NCBI GenBank assembly: GCA_016937855.1
Contig: JAFGVU010000019.1
Span: 1 to 40,077, forward strand
Direction of reading: 5' to 3'
Length of the DNA stretch: 40,077 bases
Source of the DNA: Bacteroidales bacterium
GTDB lineage: Bacteria; Bacteroidota; Bacteroidia; Bacteroidales; ML635J-15
Shown here: positions 8,563 through 17,785 of the stretch, piece by piece
Layout of the letters: each line of letters opens with the position of its first letter
Numbering within the stretch: the first letter of the stretch is position 1
Made by a program: the position numbers and the translations under genes
The notes under the pieces: generated by a model
What the model saw: only the letters and a program-made list of their open reading frames with translations
Database searches by the model: none
What the model was told of the DNA's origin: nothing

Positions 8563-9060
8563 ATGGGTGTTTTTGATATTATTGTTGCAATTATTATCTT
8601 GTTTTTTGCTTACAAAGGCTTTAAAAATGGGCTTATTAAAGAGCTAGGAAGTTTAGTTGCATTAATTGCCGGTATCTTTTTAGCAATACGATTCTCCGAT
8701 TTTATGGACTCAATTATTCGTAATAACACTAGTATCGACTCCGATTATGTGCCAATTTTATCTTTTGCTGTCATTTTTATTGCTGTTGTAGTTTGTGTTA
8801 TAATGTTTTCCAAAATATTAGATAAATTTATAAAAGTAATTAAGCTCGACTGGCTGAATAAGTTGGGCGGAGTGTTTTTTTCAACTGCCAAAACAGTATT
8901 GATTCTAGGCGGATTGTGTTTTTTAATTATTCAACTGAACAATAATTTGCAATTGTTGCCCGATAGTTTTTCTCAAAACTCCATAATGTTTAAGGTTTTG
9001 GTAGATGCTTTTGAGTTTACATTCCCTTATCTGGATCATTTTACCAGCATTAATTTGTAG
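8563..9060 (+). CDS. CvpA family membrane protein
   Basis: A 165-residue protein that begins MGVFDIIVAIII and continues FFAYKGFKNGLIKELG, the usual CvpA-family N-terminus, with four predicted transmembrane helices (about residues 5-20, 28-45, 65-85 and 105-125). The family is named for colicin V production; its general role in the inner membrane is not settled. It is divergent from the GH3-like gene (49 bp between ATGs) and is followed by a 204-bp gap containing the rimP promoter, so it probably forms its own transcript. Confidence 0.85.
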   Translation: MGVFDIIVAIIILFFAYKGFKNGLIKELGSLVALIAGIFLAIRFSDFMDSIIRNNTSIDSDYVPILSFAVIFIAVVVCVIMFSKILDKFIKVIKLDWLNKLGGVFFSTAKTVLILGGLCFLIIQLNNNLQLLPDSFSQNSIMFKVLVDAFEFTFPYLDHFTSINL

Positions 9061-9169
9061 GTAATTTTACAAATTTGTTAGAAAATATCATAAAATTTAG
9101 CTTTCTCTTCACATACACTTGTTAAAAATGGCTTTTGACCTCTGTTTACTGCAAAAATATATCAAAAGT

Positions 9170-9200
9170 TTTGGCAATTGGAGAAAGTTTTGTATTTTTG
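9170..9200 (+). promoter_or_regulatory. Bacteroidota sigma-A promoter for rimP-nusA-infB-dusB
   Basis: TTTG at 9170-9173 (-33) and TATTTTTG at 9193-9200 (-7) are separated by exactly 19 bp, a full match to the Bacteroidota housekeeping promoter consensus. Transcription should start near 9207, leaving a leader of roughly 58 bases that contains a GC hairpin. This is the clearest promoter in the window. Confidence 0.78.
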
Positions 9201-9226
9201 TGGCGCTTTTGGGTGTAAAGATGCCG

Positions 9227-9254
9227 GGGGACCAACTAAAAGTCCCCTATTTTA
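9227..9254 (+). promoter_or_regulatory. Leader hairpin plus U-rich stretch before rimP (possible attenuator)
   Basis: GGGGAC (9227-9232) pairs perfectly with GTCCCC (9242-9247) around a 9-base loop, and is followed by a T-rich stretch (TATTTTATT). The structure sits between the predicted transcription start and the rimP ATG at 9265. It resembles a weak intrinsic terminator inside the leader, which could allow control of nusA and infB, for example by NusA itself. That role is an inference; the hairpin is directly visible. Confidence 0.55.
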
Positions 9255-9264
9255 TTAAATATAT

Positions 9265-9735
9265 ATGATGCAAAAAGACAAAATATCAGAAATTTGCTTG
9301 GCTGCTTTAAATGAGAGTCAGTTTATTGTTGATATAAGTGTAAATAACGCGAATGACGTTTTTGTTTATATTGACGATTTTAATGGATTAACAATTGAGG
9401 AGTGTCAAAGGATTAGTAGATTTATCGAGTCTAATTTTGATAGAGAAGTCGAAGATTATTCTTTGGAAGTTGGTTCTCCGGGATTATCAAAACCATTTAA
9501 AGTTGACAAACAGTATAAAAAAGCATTAAATACCGAAGTCGAAATTATTGCTGTTGATGGAGAGAAAATTGTTGGCACATTAACCGCATTTGATGATGAA
9601 ACTGTAGAAGTGACAAAAACTTTGATTAAAAAAGTAAACAACAAAAAGCAAGAAGTTAAAGAAATACATAAAATAGATCGTATAAATATTAAATCAACAA
9701 AGAGTGAAATATCAATTAATAAAAAAAATAAATAA
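9265..9735 (+). CDS. rimP: Ribosome maturation factor RimP
   Basis: Assists 30S ribosomal subunit maturation. The 156-residue length is normal. Recognisable family features are the early DVFVYIDDFNGLTIEECQRISR segment, in which RimP proteins have the conserved I/L-T-xx-DC-x-x-x-SR pattern, and YSLEVGSPGLSKPFK (about residues 70-85), matching the RimP YxLEVSSPGLdRPL signature. The C-terminal SH3-like part is also present. Two adjacent ATGs (9265, 9268) could start it. It heads the conserved rimP-nusA-infB cluster, with nusA 10 bp downstream. Confidence 0.95.
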   Translation: MMQKDKISEICLAALNESQFIVDISVNNANDVFVYIDDFNGLTIEECQRISRFIESNFDREVEDYSLEVGSPGLSKPFKVDKQYKKALNTEVEIIAVDGEKIVGTLTAFDDETVEVTKTLIKKVNNKKQEVKEIHKIDRINIKSTKSEISINKKNK

Positions 9736-9745
9736 CTTATGACAT

Positions 9746-10984
9746 ATGGATTTGCAGAATAATCTTATAGATACCTTTGCTGAGTTTAAAGAACTAAAAA
9801 GCATCGATCGTCCAACAATGATTGGAGTTTTAAAAGACGTGTTTACATCTACCCTTACAAAGCTTTTTGGTGAAGACAGTAAGTTTGATGTTATCATTAA
9901 TGATGCAAAAGGAGACGTGGAAATTTGGCGCTTTAGAGTTGTTGTTGAAGATGCCGATTTTACTGACGAATATACTCAGATTTCATTAACAGAAGCGCGC
10001 AAAATTGATGAAGATTTTGAACCTGGAGAGGAGTATTCTGACGAAATTAGATTGGAAGATTTTGGACGTCGTGCAATTCTTGCCTTAAAGCAAAACTTAC
10101 AAGCAAAGATTTTAGAGCGCGAGAAAGATAATATTTATCTTAAATATAAAGACAGAATTGGTGAATTGGTAATAGGTGAAATTTATCAAGTTTGGAAACG
10201 CGAAATTTTGGTGCTTGATGATGAAGGAACCGAACTTATCTTACCTAAGACCGAACAAATACCAAGCGACCGATATCGCAAAGGTGACACTCTTAGAGCT
10301 GTTGTTGTGGATGTCGAATTGCGTGGAGGAACACCTCTAATTAAGCTTTCACGAACTTCGCCTCTTTTCCTTGAGAGATTGTTTGAACTCGAAATTCCTG
10401 AAATTCTCGATGGACTAATTACAATTAAAAAAATTGTTAGAGTGCCGGGAGAAAGAGCAAAAGTTGCCGTGGAATCTTATGACGAAAGAGTAGATCCTGT
10501 TGGAGCTTGTGTTGGAATGAAAGGTAGCCGTATTCACGGAATTGTTCGCGAACTACACAACGAAAATATTGATATCATTAATTTCACAAATAATACGCAA
10601 TTGTATATCCAAAGGGCATTGTCTCCTGCAAAAATATCATCAATTAAATTAAACCCGGACACAAAAAAAGCAGATGTGTTTCTTAATCCCGACCAAGTTT
10701 CACTTGCAATTGGAAAAGGCGGATTAAATATTAAACTTGCTAGTCAGTTGGTCGGTTATACAATTGATGTTTATAGAGAAATGGACGAGGACGAAGATGA
10801 TGTTGATCTCGATGAATTCTCAGATGAAATCGAAAGCTGGATTATTGACGCCCTTAAAGCAATTGGTTGCGATACTGCCAGATCAGTTTTAAATCTAAGT
10901 AAACAAGAACTCGAAAAAAGAACAGATCTTGAAATAGAAACTATCGAAGAAGTTTTAAATGTTTTAAGAGCTGAGTTTGAATAA
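9746..10984 (+). CDS. nusA: Transcription termination/antitermination factor NusA
   Basis: RNA polymerase-binding elongation factor. The 412 residues comprise an N-terminal RNAP-binding domain (about 1-130), an S1 domain (about 133-200), and two KH domains containing GACVGMKGSRIHGI (about 253-266) and VSLAIGKGGLNIKLASQLVG (about 315-334). A short acidic and helical tail follows. The C-terminal acidic repeats of the enterobacterial protein are absent apart from this tail, as is usual for this size class. It lies between rimP and infB in the classical order and is probably co-transcribed from the promoter at 9170-9200. Confidence 0.96.
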   Translation: MDLQNNLIDTFAEFKELKSIDRPTMIGVLKDVFTSTLTKLFGEDSKFDVIINDAKGDVEIWRFRVVVEDADFTDEYTQISLTEARKIDEDFEPGEEYSDEIRLEDFGRRAILALKQNLQAKILEREKDNIYLKYKDRIGELVIGEIYQVWKREILVLDDEGTELILPKTEQIPSDRYRKGDTLRAVVVDVELRGGTPLIKLSRTSPLFLERLFELEIPEILDGLITIKKIVRVPGERAKVAVESYDERVDPVGACVGMKGSRIHGIVRELHNENIDIINFTNNTQLYIQRALSPAKISSIKLNPDTKKADVFLNPDQVSLAIGKGGLNIKLASQLVGYTIDVYREMDEDEDDVDLDEFSDEIESWIIDALKAIGCDTARSVLNLSKQELEKRTDLEIETIEEVLNVLRAEFE

Positions 10985-11011
10985 AATTTTATAAATTTAT
11001 TATTATTGAAT

Positions 11012-13957
11012 ATGACTTCAGAAGCTAAACCAAAAAGACTTAGCATTGTAGCAAGAGAATTGAACGTTGGAACCAGTACAATTGTTCAGTTTCTCGAAGA
11101 TAAGGGCTATGACATTGGGAATAATCCTAATGCCAAAATCCCTGTAGAGTGTTTGGACCTTCTTGACGAAGAGTTTAAAGACTCTAAAACTCTTAAAGAG
11201 AAAGCCATTATTAATACTGAGAAGGCAAAAGAGACTAAAATCTCTAACATCACCGAAGAAAAAGCTAAGGTTAAAGAAAAAACTGAAGTAGAAGAAGTTC
11301 AGAAAACCGAAATTACTTTAGAAACACAGCCGAAAGAAGAACCCGTTAAAATAGAACAGGAGACTCCTAAAGCAGAGGTTGAAAAAGAAGAAAAATCCGA
11401 AGTCAAAGATGTTGCAGAAGTTAAGCCCGAAGTCGAAGTTAAGGTAGAGCAAAAAAGCGAAGTCGTTGAGCAAAACAACGAAGATTCTAAAGGTCCAAGA
11501 GTACTGGGAACTATTAATCTGGACGAAATAAATCAGAAAACCAGACCAAAACGCAAAACTAAAGAAGAGAGAATAGAGGAAAAACAAAATAAGGTTAACG
11601 AACAAAAGAAAGCTGTCGAAGCTAAAAAAGAATCAAGTCCGGTTCAAAGAGAAGAAAAACCTCTTGCTGAAGTAGAAGTCCCAAAAACTGAAGACAAACC
11701 TATTAACGAAGAAATTCCGCAAACAGTACAAGCAGAAAATGATGTTCCGGAAAAAAATGAACAGAAAGAGAACGTCGATTTTATCGAAACCAAATTCGAA
11801 AAGCTTACCGGACCAAATGTTGTTGGTAAAATAGATATCGATAATTATTTAAAACGTCAGGAAGAATCCGAAAAGAAAAAGATAAAGGAAAAAGAAGAAA
11901 GACAAAAGCAAAGAGAAAAAGAGAAGGAAGAAAGAAAATCGAAGAGGAAAAGAATCAGAAAAGTAAAAGTTAATATTACGGCTAACGAAAATGCCACTGA
12001 TGTTAAAAAGAAAACTCTTACCAAAAGAGGTGCTAAACCCAAAAAAGTAGAGGTCGATGAAGAAGATGTACAAAGACAAATTAAAGAGACTCTTGCACGA
12101 TTAACTTCCCCAAAACAGAAGTCTAAAACTTCTAAACACCGTCGTGAGAAACGGGATCTTGTTTCTCAAAAGAAACAGGAGGAGTTTGACAAGATAGAAT
12201 CAGAAAAGAACATACTTAAGGTTACAGAATTTGTTTCTGTTAACGAGATGTCAACAATGATGAACGTTCCGGCAACTAATCTTATCGCAACTTGCATGAG
12301 TTTGGGGCTTTTTGTTTCCATAAACCAAAGGCTCGATGCCGAAACTATGGCATTAGTAGCCGACGAGTACGGATATGTAGTTGAGTTTGTTAGTGCAGAA
12401 GTTCTAAGTGAGATTGAAGAGGTTGCAGATAACCCCGAGGATTTGTTAACAAGACCTCCTATTGTAACAGTTATGGGGCACGTTGACCATGGTAAAACCA
12501 AGCTTCTTGATCAAATCAGAAATGCTAATGTTGTAGCAGGCGAAGCCGGTGGAATTACACAGCATATTGGAGCATACAGTGTTCAACTCGACGATGGAAG
12601 AATTATTACTTTTCTCGACACACCGGGTCACGAAGCTTTTACAGCAATGCGTGCTCGTGGTGCCCAAATTACTGATGTCGCAATTATTGTTATCGCAGCA
12701 GACGATAGTATTATGCCTCAAACAATCGAAGCAATAAATCATGCCTCGGCTGCCGGTGTTCCAATCGTTTTTGCAATTAACAAAATCGACAAACCCGCTG
12801 CAAATCCAGATAAAATTAGGGAAGCTCTCTCAAATATGAATTATTTGGTTGAGGAATGGGGCGGAAAATACCAATCCCAGGAAATTTCAGCAAAACAGGG
12901 CATAAATATAGAAGAGCTTCTAGAAAAAGTTTTACTAGAGTCAGAAATGCTTGATCTTAAAGCAAATCCAAATAAAAATGCTGTTGGTACTGTTATAGAA
13001 TCTTCGCTTGATAAGGGAAGAGGATATGTCGCAACTTTGCTGGTGCAGTCGGGTACAATGAAAGTGGGAGATGTGTTGCTTGCAGGATGTCAAACAGGTC
13101 GTGTTAAGGCAATGTATAACGAACGTGGTCAGAAAATTGATGAGGCAGGTCCATCAACTCCAGTTTTGGTTCTGGGGCTTAGTGGTGCTCCACAAGCTGG
13201 TGATAAATTTAATGTATTAGACTCTGATCATGAAGCAAGGAATCTGGCAAACAAAAGACTTCAGTTGCAACGTGAGCAAGGACTTAGAACTCAAAAACAT
13301 ATTACTCTGGATGAAATTGGCCGTCGTTTAGCATTGGGCGATTTTAACGAAATAAACATCATTGTTAAAGGTGATGTGGACGGCTCTGTTGAAGCTCTTG
13401 CAGATTCATTAATAAAATTGTCTAAAGATAACTTTGCCGTTAATATTATCCATAAAGCAGTTGGTCAAATTTCAGAATCAGACATAATGTTGGCTGCAGC
13501 ATCTAATGCAATTATTGTTGGATTCCAAGTGCGTCCGTCAAGCTATGCTCGCAAATTAGCCGAAAAAGAGGAAATCGAAATTAGATTATACTCAATTATC
13601 TATGATGCAATAAATGAAATCAAAGATGCAATGGAAGGTATGCTTTCTCCAACTCTTAAAGAGAGTATTACCGGTTCTGCTGAAATACGTGAGACTTTCA
13701 AAATTACCAAAGTTGGAACAATCGCAGGTTGTATGGTTACTGACGGAAAAATCTTTAAGAAATCTAGAGTTAGGGTTATTCGTGATGGTATTGTTATCTA
13801 TACCGGCGAGTTGGGTAGCTTAAAACGTTTTAAAGATGATGTTAAGGAAGTTACTTCTGGTTACGAATGTGGTTTGAATATTGACAAATTTAACGATATT
13901 AAAGTTGGGGATATTGTTGAGGCGTTTGAAGAAGTTGAAGTAAAACAAACTCTGTAA
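11012..13957 (+). CDS. infB: Translation initiation factor IF-2
   Basis: GTPase that delivers initiator tRNA to the 30S subunit. From the ATG at 11012 it has 981 residues; the frame also opens at a TTG six bases earlier, which I reject as the start. The N-terminal domain begins [20 protein letters not shown], followed by about 350 residues of highly charged Lys/Glu-rich linker. The G domain carries GHVDHGKT at 489-496 and then DTPGHEAF and NKID, followed by IF2 domains 2-4. In the P-loop, Lys follows GKT where Ser/Thr is more frequent; Arg or Lys occur there in other lineages. It is 27 bp downstream of nusA and 14 bp upstream of dusB. Confidence 0.97.
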   Translation: MTSEAKPKRLSIVARELNVGTSTIVQFLEDKGYDIGNNPNAKIPVECLDLLDEEFKDSKTLKEKAIINTEKAKETKISNITEEKAKVKEKTEVEEVQKTEITLETQPKEEPVKIEQETPKAEVEKEEKSEVKDVAEVKPEVEVKVEQKSEVVEQNNEDSKGPRVLGTINLDEINQKTRPKRKTKEERIEEKQNKVNEQKKAVEAKKESSPVQREEKPLAEVEVPKTEDKPINEEIPQTVQAENDVPEKNEQKENVDFIETKFEKLTGPNVVGKIDIDNYLKRQEESEKKKIKEKEERQKQREKEKEERKSKRKRIRKVKVNITANENATDVKKKTLTKRGAKPKKVEVDEEDVQRQIKETLARLTSPKQKSKTSKHRREKRDLVSQKKQEEFDKIESEKNILKVTEFVSVNEMSTMMNVPATNLIATCMSLGLFVSINQRLDAETMALVADEYGYVVEFVSAEVLSEIEEVADNPEDLLTRPPIVTVMGHVDHGKTKLLDQIRNANVVAGEAGGITQHIGAYSVQLDDGRIITFLDTPGHEAFTAMRARGAQITDVAIIVIAADDSIMPQTIEAINHASAAGVPIVFAINKIDKPAANPDKIREALSNMNYLVEEWGGKYQSQEISAKQGINIEELLEKVLLESEMLDLKANPNKNAVGTVIESSLDKGRGYVATLLVQSGTMKVGDVLLAGCQTGRVKAMYNERGQKIDEAGPSTPVLVLGLSGAPQAGDKFNVLDSDHEARNLANKRLQLQREQGLRTQKHITLDEIGRRLALGDFNEINIIVKGDVDGSVEALADSLIKLSKDNFAVNIIHKAVGQISESDIMLAAASNAIIVGFQVRPSSYARKLAEKEEIEIRLYSIIYDAINEIKDAMEGMLSPTLKESITGSAEIRETFKITKVGTIAGCMVTDGKIFKKSRVRVIRDGIVIYTGELGSLKRFKDDVKEVTSGYECGLNIDKFNDIKVGDIVEAFEEVEVKQTL

Positions 13958-13971
13958 ACTTCAGATAATCT

Positions 13972-14967
13972 ATGCTTAAAATAGGCAATACAGAGTTTGG
14001 TGACAAACCCGTATTTCTTGCACCAATGGAGGATGTGACTGACCCCTCGTTTAGGTATATGTGCAAAAAATTTGGCGCAGACCTTATGTTTACTGAGTTT
14101 ATTTCATCAGATGGCCTGATAAGAGATGCTCGTAAAAGCTTGCAAAAACTCGATTTGTTTGACTATGAAAGACCAGTTGGAATTCAGATTTATGGGCATA
14201 TTCCAGAGGCTATGGAGCAAGCTGCCAAGATGGTAAACCCAGCTAACCCCGATATCTTAGATTTAAATTATGGCTGTCCAGTAAGAAAAATTGCTTCTCG
14301 TGGTGCTGGTAGTGGGATGATGCAGAACCTACCTCTCATGGAAGAAATTACTCGTAGAGTTATTAAAGCATCCGAAATACCGGTTACTGCAAAAACACGC
14401 TTGGGTTGGGATTCGGAGTCTAAAAATGTATTAGAGGTTGCAAAACTCTTGCAGGATTGCGGAGTGCATGCTCTTACAATTCATGGGAGAACACGCGCTC
14501 AAATGTATAAAGGCGAAGCAGACTGGACTCTTATTGGTGACGTAAAAAATAATCCCCAAATACAAATACCTATTATTGGAAACGGAGATATTACATCGGG
14601 TAAAATCGCTTTTGAACGATTTCGCGACTATGGTGTTGATGCTGTAATGATTGGTCGTGCTGCAATCGGTAAACCATGGATATTTAAAGAAGTTAAACAC
14701 TATCTCAAAACAGGTGAAGAACTTCCACCTCCAGGAGTTATCGAAAGAGTCGGTTTTGCTCGCGAACACCTGCAAAAATCAATTCAGTTTAAAGAGGATA
14801 AACGCGGAATATATGAAATGAGAAGACATTTTGCATTATATTTTAAGTCTATCCCAAATTTTAAAGAAACAAGACTCAAACTCTTAACCGCAATGAGCGT
14901 TGATGAAATTGAAAATATTTTGAATTTTATCGAAAGCGAATTTGGTAATGTAGATTTGATACAGTAA
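13972..14967 (+). CDS. dusB: tRNA-dihydrouridine synthase, DusB type
   Basis: FMN-dependent enzyme that reduces uridines in tRNA to dihydrouridine. The 331-residue protein has the family N-terminus VFLAPMEDVTDPSFR and the catalytic cysteine C102 in LNYGCPVRK. LTIHGRTRAQMYKGEADW and the FMN-phosphate site segments IPIIGNGDI and AVMIGRAAIGKPWIF follow. The C-terminal helical domain is complete. It follows infB by 14 bp on the same strand, so it is likely the last gene of the rimP transcript, and it converges on a T9SS gene only 4 bp away. The DusB rather than DusA/C assignment rests on the overall motif pattern. Confidence 0.93.
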   Translation: MLKIGNTEFGDKPVFLAPMEDVTDPSFRYMCKKFGADLMFTEFISSDGLIRDARKSLQKLDLFDYERPVGIQIYGHIPEAMEQAAKMVNPANPDILDLNYGCPVRKIASRGAGSGMMQNLPLMEEITRRVIKASEIPVTAKTRLGWDSESKNVLEVAKLLQDCGVHALTIHGRTRAQMYKGEADWTLIGDVKNNPQIQIPIIGNGDITSGKIAFERFRDYGVDAVMIGRAAIGKPWIFKEVKHYLKTGEELPPPGVIERVGFAREHLQKSIQFKEDKRGIYEMRRHFALYFKSIPNFKETRLKLLTAMSVDEIENILNFIESEFGNVDLIQ

Positions 14968-14971
14968 AAAA

Positions 14972-15718
14972 TTAGAACTTAATCACTCTTTTTGTATAAA
15001 TATTGTTTTCAGTTGTAATTTTAAAAAGATACATTCCTTTTGGTTGCGACGAAATGTCAACGCTATATTTGCTTGTACTTAAAATCTCTTTGCCTGCTAT
15101 ATTGTAAACTTTTATACTCTTTAGATTTTCTTTGTTAACATTTATGTTTACATAGCCATTTGTAGGGTTGGGTAAAACCGAATATTCAGAAACATCGTGT
15201 TGTATTATGTCGTTTAAGTTTGGATTCCATGTAAAACTAATATTAGCAAAACTAGGAACATTTGCCGGTGTTTGACTGTCTTCAATAGACGATTTTGTAA
15301 ATGTAAAAAACGAAAAATTACCAGTTGCATTTTTGTCTGTTAACTCCATGCACAATTTATATGTACCATCGTTCATAAGAGCGCCCAAATGATTAGTACC
15401 GTCCCAGTTACAATTTCTTGTATCATGTGAGTTGATTGTGGAGCCACTTATGGCATCTGTTTTGTCAAATGGCACACCTGCTGCAGTAGTAGATGATTCC
15501 CAGTTATTTAAATGTGTTCTATACATTTGTGCGTATGCTAAAAGAGTTTTTACAAAATTTCCACTTTCGTCTTCAACCCATATTGCCACACAATTGCGGG
15601 GAGCATATTGTCCTCCAGCATTACTTGTTGTAACAGTAACATCTAATCCTCCTGTAGTCTGTGCAATTCCAACAAATGATAATAGTATTGTTCCTAGTAT
15701 AAATAGTGTTTTTTTCAT
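14972..15718 (-). CDS. DUF2271-like secreted protein with T9SS type A sorting domain
   Basis: A 248-residue secreted protein. It has a signal peptide (about residues 1-19, ending FVGIAQ) and a domain (about 22-165) containing YAPRNCVAIWVEDESGNFVK, which resembles DUF2271 proteins (family match from memory). A T9SS type A C-terminal sorting domain (about 175-248) includes VLPNPTNGYVNINV and ends YTKRVIKF. It is therefore expected to cross the outer membrane by type IX secretion and be released or anchored at the surface. A 10-bp inverted repeat lies upstream. Function is unknown. Confidence 0.8.
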   Translation of the reverse strand: MKKTLFILGTILLSFVGIAQTTGGLDVTVTTSNAGGQYAPRNCVAIWVEDESGNFVKTLLAYAQMYRTHLNNWESSTTAAGVPFDKTDAISGSTINSHDTRNCNWDGTNHLGALMNDGTYKLCMELTDKNATGNFSFFTFTKSSIEDSQTPANVPSFANISFTWNPNLNDIIQHDVSEYSVLPNPTNGYVNINVNKENLKSIKVYNIAGKEILSTSKYSVDISSQPKGMYLFKITTENNIYTKRVIKF

Positions 15719-15807
15719 ATTGATAATAAATTAATTTACAAGCTACAATAATAATCAAAAAATATTCATTGTCGGAATAATTGTATGGTTCGATTGTGCT
15801 TAATATG

Positions 15808-15845
15808 AATTAAGATGTCTTTCGGATGATAATGTCATCTTAATT
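15808..15845. repeat. Perfect 10-bp inverted repeat between two T9SS cargo genes
   Basis: AATTAAGATG (15808-15817) and CATCTTAATT (15836-15845) are exact reverse complements with an 18-base spacer. The element lies about 90 bp upstream of the DUF2271-like gene start and about 110 bp beyond the stop of the propeller-like gene. It could be a regulator-binding dyad for the downstream gene or a structure at the end of the upstream transcript. No U-tract supports a terminator. Confidence 0.5.
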
Positions 15846-15956
15846 GTGGTAATTTTATAAAATTATGGATTTGTTTTATAAACTTAGAACAGATATAAAT
15901 TATATTAAACCCAATTTAAAACAAAATTTTGTAGTTTCTCGAAAATTCTCCTTGTT

Positions 15957-17291
15957 TTATTTAGCAAATATTTTCTTTGTTTCTGTGATTTCATTGTTAA
16001 AGTATTTAACAATATATATTCCCGATTTGAGAAAATTCAAGTCTATGGATTTTGTTTCGGTTTGAATTTTTTCTCCATATACAAGTCTCCCGTTTAAATC
16101 GTATATATTTATATAGCCACTACCATTATTATTTTCAATAAGTAGTTTATTTGTCATATAATACATTTTAATATGCTCTTGGGATGATGAGAATAATTTA
16201 TTGGAAGTGCTACCGATTACCAGAGGATCGATATTCGTTATTTCGTAAATTTTTCCGCTTGCATAGCCCGGAGTGTATAATCTTACAACATTGTCATTTC
16301 TTCCGGTTCCGGCATCTATTAGTGCAGTAGCTCCAGTTGCAGCATCAATATTATTATATTCGTATGATGTAGTGTTTTCGTTAAAATTGTATTCGCGCAA
16401 TGAGGATCCAATATCAGTGCTATAGACATAATATTTTCCATCTGATTTTGTTTTGGCTGCGAATAAAAATGCTCTTCCAGAACGAGAATCAACAAATTCT
16501 TCATCCCATCCGACTCCATTCCATGTGTACTCATAAATTCCATTGGCATCTTGTGTTAGGAGTCTATTTAGACCATCATTTCTAATTTTTTCGACTACCA
16601 GAGTTTCTGGCCATCCATCTGCGTTTGATATGCTAGATGTTTCGTTGTATTGTGACCCATCCCAGGAAAATTCTCGAACTCTGTTTCCAGGAGTATAATA
16701 CCTTAAAATGCCATCATTTTTACCATTTCCAAAAACAGCAGGGCCTTCGGTGCCATAAGTTGTATTAATGTCTATAATTTGCCAACCCGAACCAGTCCAG
16801 GTATATTCTCTGTGAATGATGAATCCTCCCACATATAGCCTTTGCACACCCTCTTCTCTTGCATCACTGACAAAGCATGAAAGCATACCTGCCTGAGTAG
16901 CTTCAACAATCTCTTGATCCCAACCGGTGCCATTCCAACTAAACTCATAAACTTTACTATTTGTCCCTCCCCATTCTGCTCCATATAATCGGTCAAGACC
17001 TGTGTTTTTAACGTCTCCGGCCGATAAGGTAATTAGATTTCGTAATCCTGTTGCAACTGTGGAGGTCATTTCCCACGAAACTCCGTTAAATGTCCATTCA
17101 TAAATAGCACCATCGGTTGGCTCTCCTCGGGTACTAACATAAAGCCTTTTGAGATTATCTCCATGTAGGTCTGCTAACAAAATACTGTAAGCTTTATCTT
17201 GAGGACATGTGCCGATTTCAACAATATTCCATTCTTGAGATAACGCAGAAAGAGCAAAAAATAATAAAATAATAGTTGATTTAGTTTTCAT
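15957..17291 (-). CDS. Secreted repeat (beta-propeller-like) protein with T9SS type A sorting domain
   Basis: A 444-residue secreted protein from the ATG at 17291; the frame extends to 17348, but the ATG gives a clean signal peptide (MKTKSTIILLFFALSALSQ). The body contains about six to seven degenerate repeats of roughly 45-50 residues. Each has a G..RLY segment followed by a strand like YEYTWNGVGW (also YEFSWNGTGW, REYTWTGSGW and REFSWDGSQY), a pattern expected for a beta-propeller or similar repeated beta structure. The C-terminal 70 residues form a T9SS type A sorting domain containing INIYDLNGRLVYGEKIQ and ending TETKKIFAK. No catalytic motif is seen. It diverges from the cytochrome/DUF5777 unit. 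Confidence 0.82.
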   Translation of the reverse strand: MKTKSTIILLFFALSALSQEWNIVEIGTCPQDKAYSILLADLHGDNLKRLYVSTRGEPTDGAIYEWTFNGVSWEMTSTVATGLRNLITLSAGDVKNTGLDRLYGAEWGGTNSKVYEFSWNGTGWDQEIVEATQAGMLSCFVSDAREEGVQRLYVGGFIIHREYTWTGSGWQIIDINTTYGTEGPAVFGNGKNDGILRYYTPGNRVREFSWDGSQYNETSSISNADGWPETLVVEKIRNDGLNRLLTQDANGIYEYTWNGVGWDEEFVDSRSGRAFLFAAKTKSDGKYYVYSTDIGSSLREYNFNENTTSYEYNNIDAATGATALIDAGTGRNDNVVRLYTPGYASGKIYEITNIDPLVIGSTSNKLFSSSQEHIKMYYMTNKLLIENNNGSGYINIYDLNGRLVYGEKIQTETKSIDLNFLKSGIYIVKYFNNEITETKKIFAK

Positions 17292-17374
17292 AATGCTACA
17301 ATTTGGTTTAATAAAATGCAGACGTTGTATATTTTTTTTAGTTGCCATGTGTTGTATAATAATATTTACATATC

Positions 17375-17773
17375 TTGCAAAAAAAAAAGGTGAAAAGCAT
17401 TTTTAAAATATCTTGTTGTGCTGTAATATTATTCACGCTATTTTCATGTGAATCCAGTCATATTAGTTTTGATGATCAAGGGACGTTTGTTACGGATACG
17501 ATTGGGGCGTTTGATACAATATATTTTGCATCAGATGTATTTCCTGTATTGAAAAACAATTGTGGTTCTTGCCATTTTGCTGGCACAGACTTAGACCTTG
17601 AATCGTATGGCATGTACGACGTTTTGATAAATGGTAGTTTTATTGATTTGGATAATCCGGAGAATAGTGGATTGTTTATGCTACTTGATCCCGGGCATGC
17701 CGATGACTATTTGACTTTGGAGGAGCACACTCTGATAATAAAATGGATTCAGCAAGGAGCCATAAACAATTAA
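17375..17773 (+). CDS. Mono-heme c-type cytochrome-like lipoprotein
   Basis: A 132-residue lipoprotein. The lipobox gives C25 (TLFSC) as the lipidated cysteine. One heme-binding motif, CGSCH, lies at residues 63-67 in NNCGSCHFAG, and the C-terminus IIKWIQQGAINN is typical of small Planctomycete-type cytochrome c domains. The usual HMPP-like Met ligand segment is replaced by PGHADDYLTLEEH; the only Met after the heme motif in the C-terminal part is in FMLLDPG. No ATG start is available. The candidates are TTG at 17375 and GTG at 17390, and both leave the signal peptide intact. It is the first gene of a tight unit with a DUF5777 barrel (12-bp gap) and a cytochrome c. Confidence 0.78.
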   Translation: MQKKKVKSIFKISCCAVILFTLFSCESSHISFDDQGTFVTDTIGAFDTIYFASDVFPVLKNNCGSCHFAGTDLDLESYGMYDVLINGSFIDLDNPENSGLFMLLDPGHADDYLTLEEHTLIIKWIQQGAINN

Positions 17774-17785
17774 CAATGTAAATTT

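Noticed and set aside
9069-9078. Palindrome ACAAATTTGT after cvpA as an operator.
   Set aside because: Short AT-rich palindromes are expected by chance in this DNA, and nothing else supports it.
12476-12499. IF-2 P-loop has Lys after GKT ([12 protein letters not shown]), unlike the common GKTS/GKTT.
   Set aside because: The catalytic GKT is intact, and this next position varies between lineages (Arg or Lys elsewhere), so it is not evidence of a defective GTPase.
15785-15800. GGTTCGATTG resembling a tRNA T-loop.
   Set aside because: No acceptor, anticodon or D-arm can be folded around it.
15865-16065. Small plus-strand reading frame between the two T9SS genes.
   Set aside because: It runs into the antisense of the propeller-like gene, has no recognisable domain or start signal, and looks like chance.
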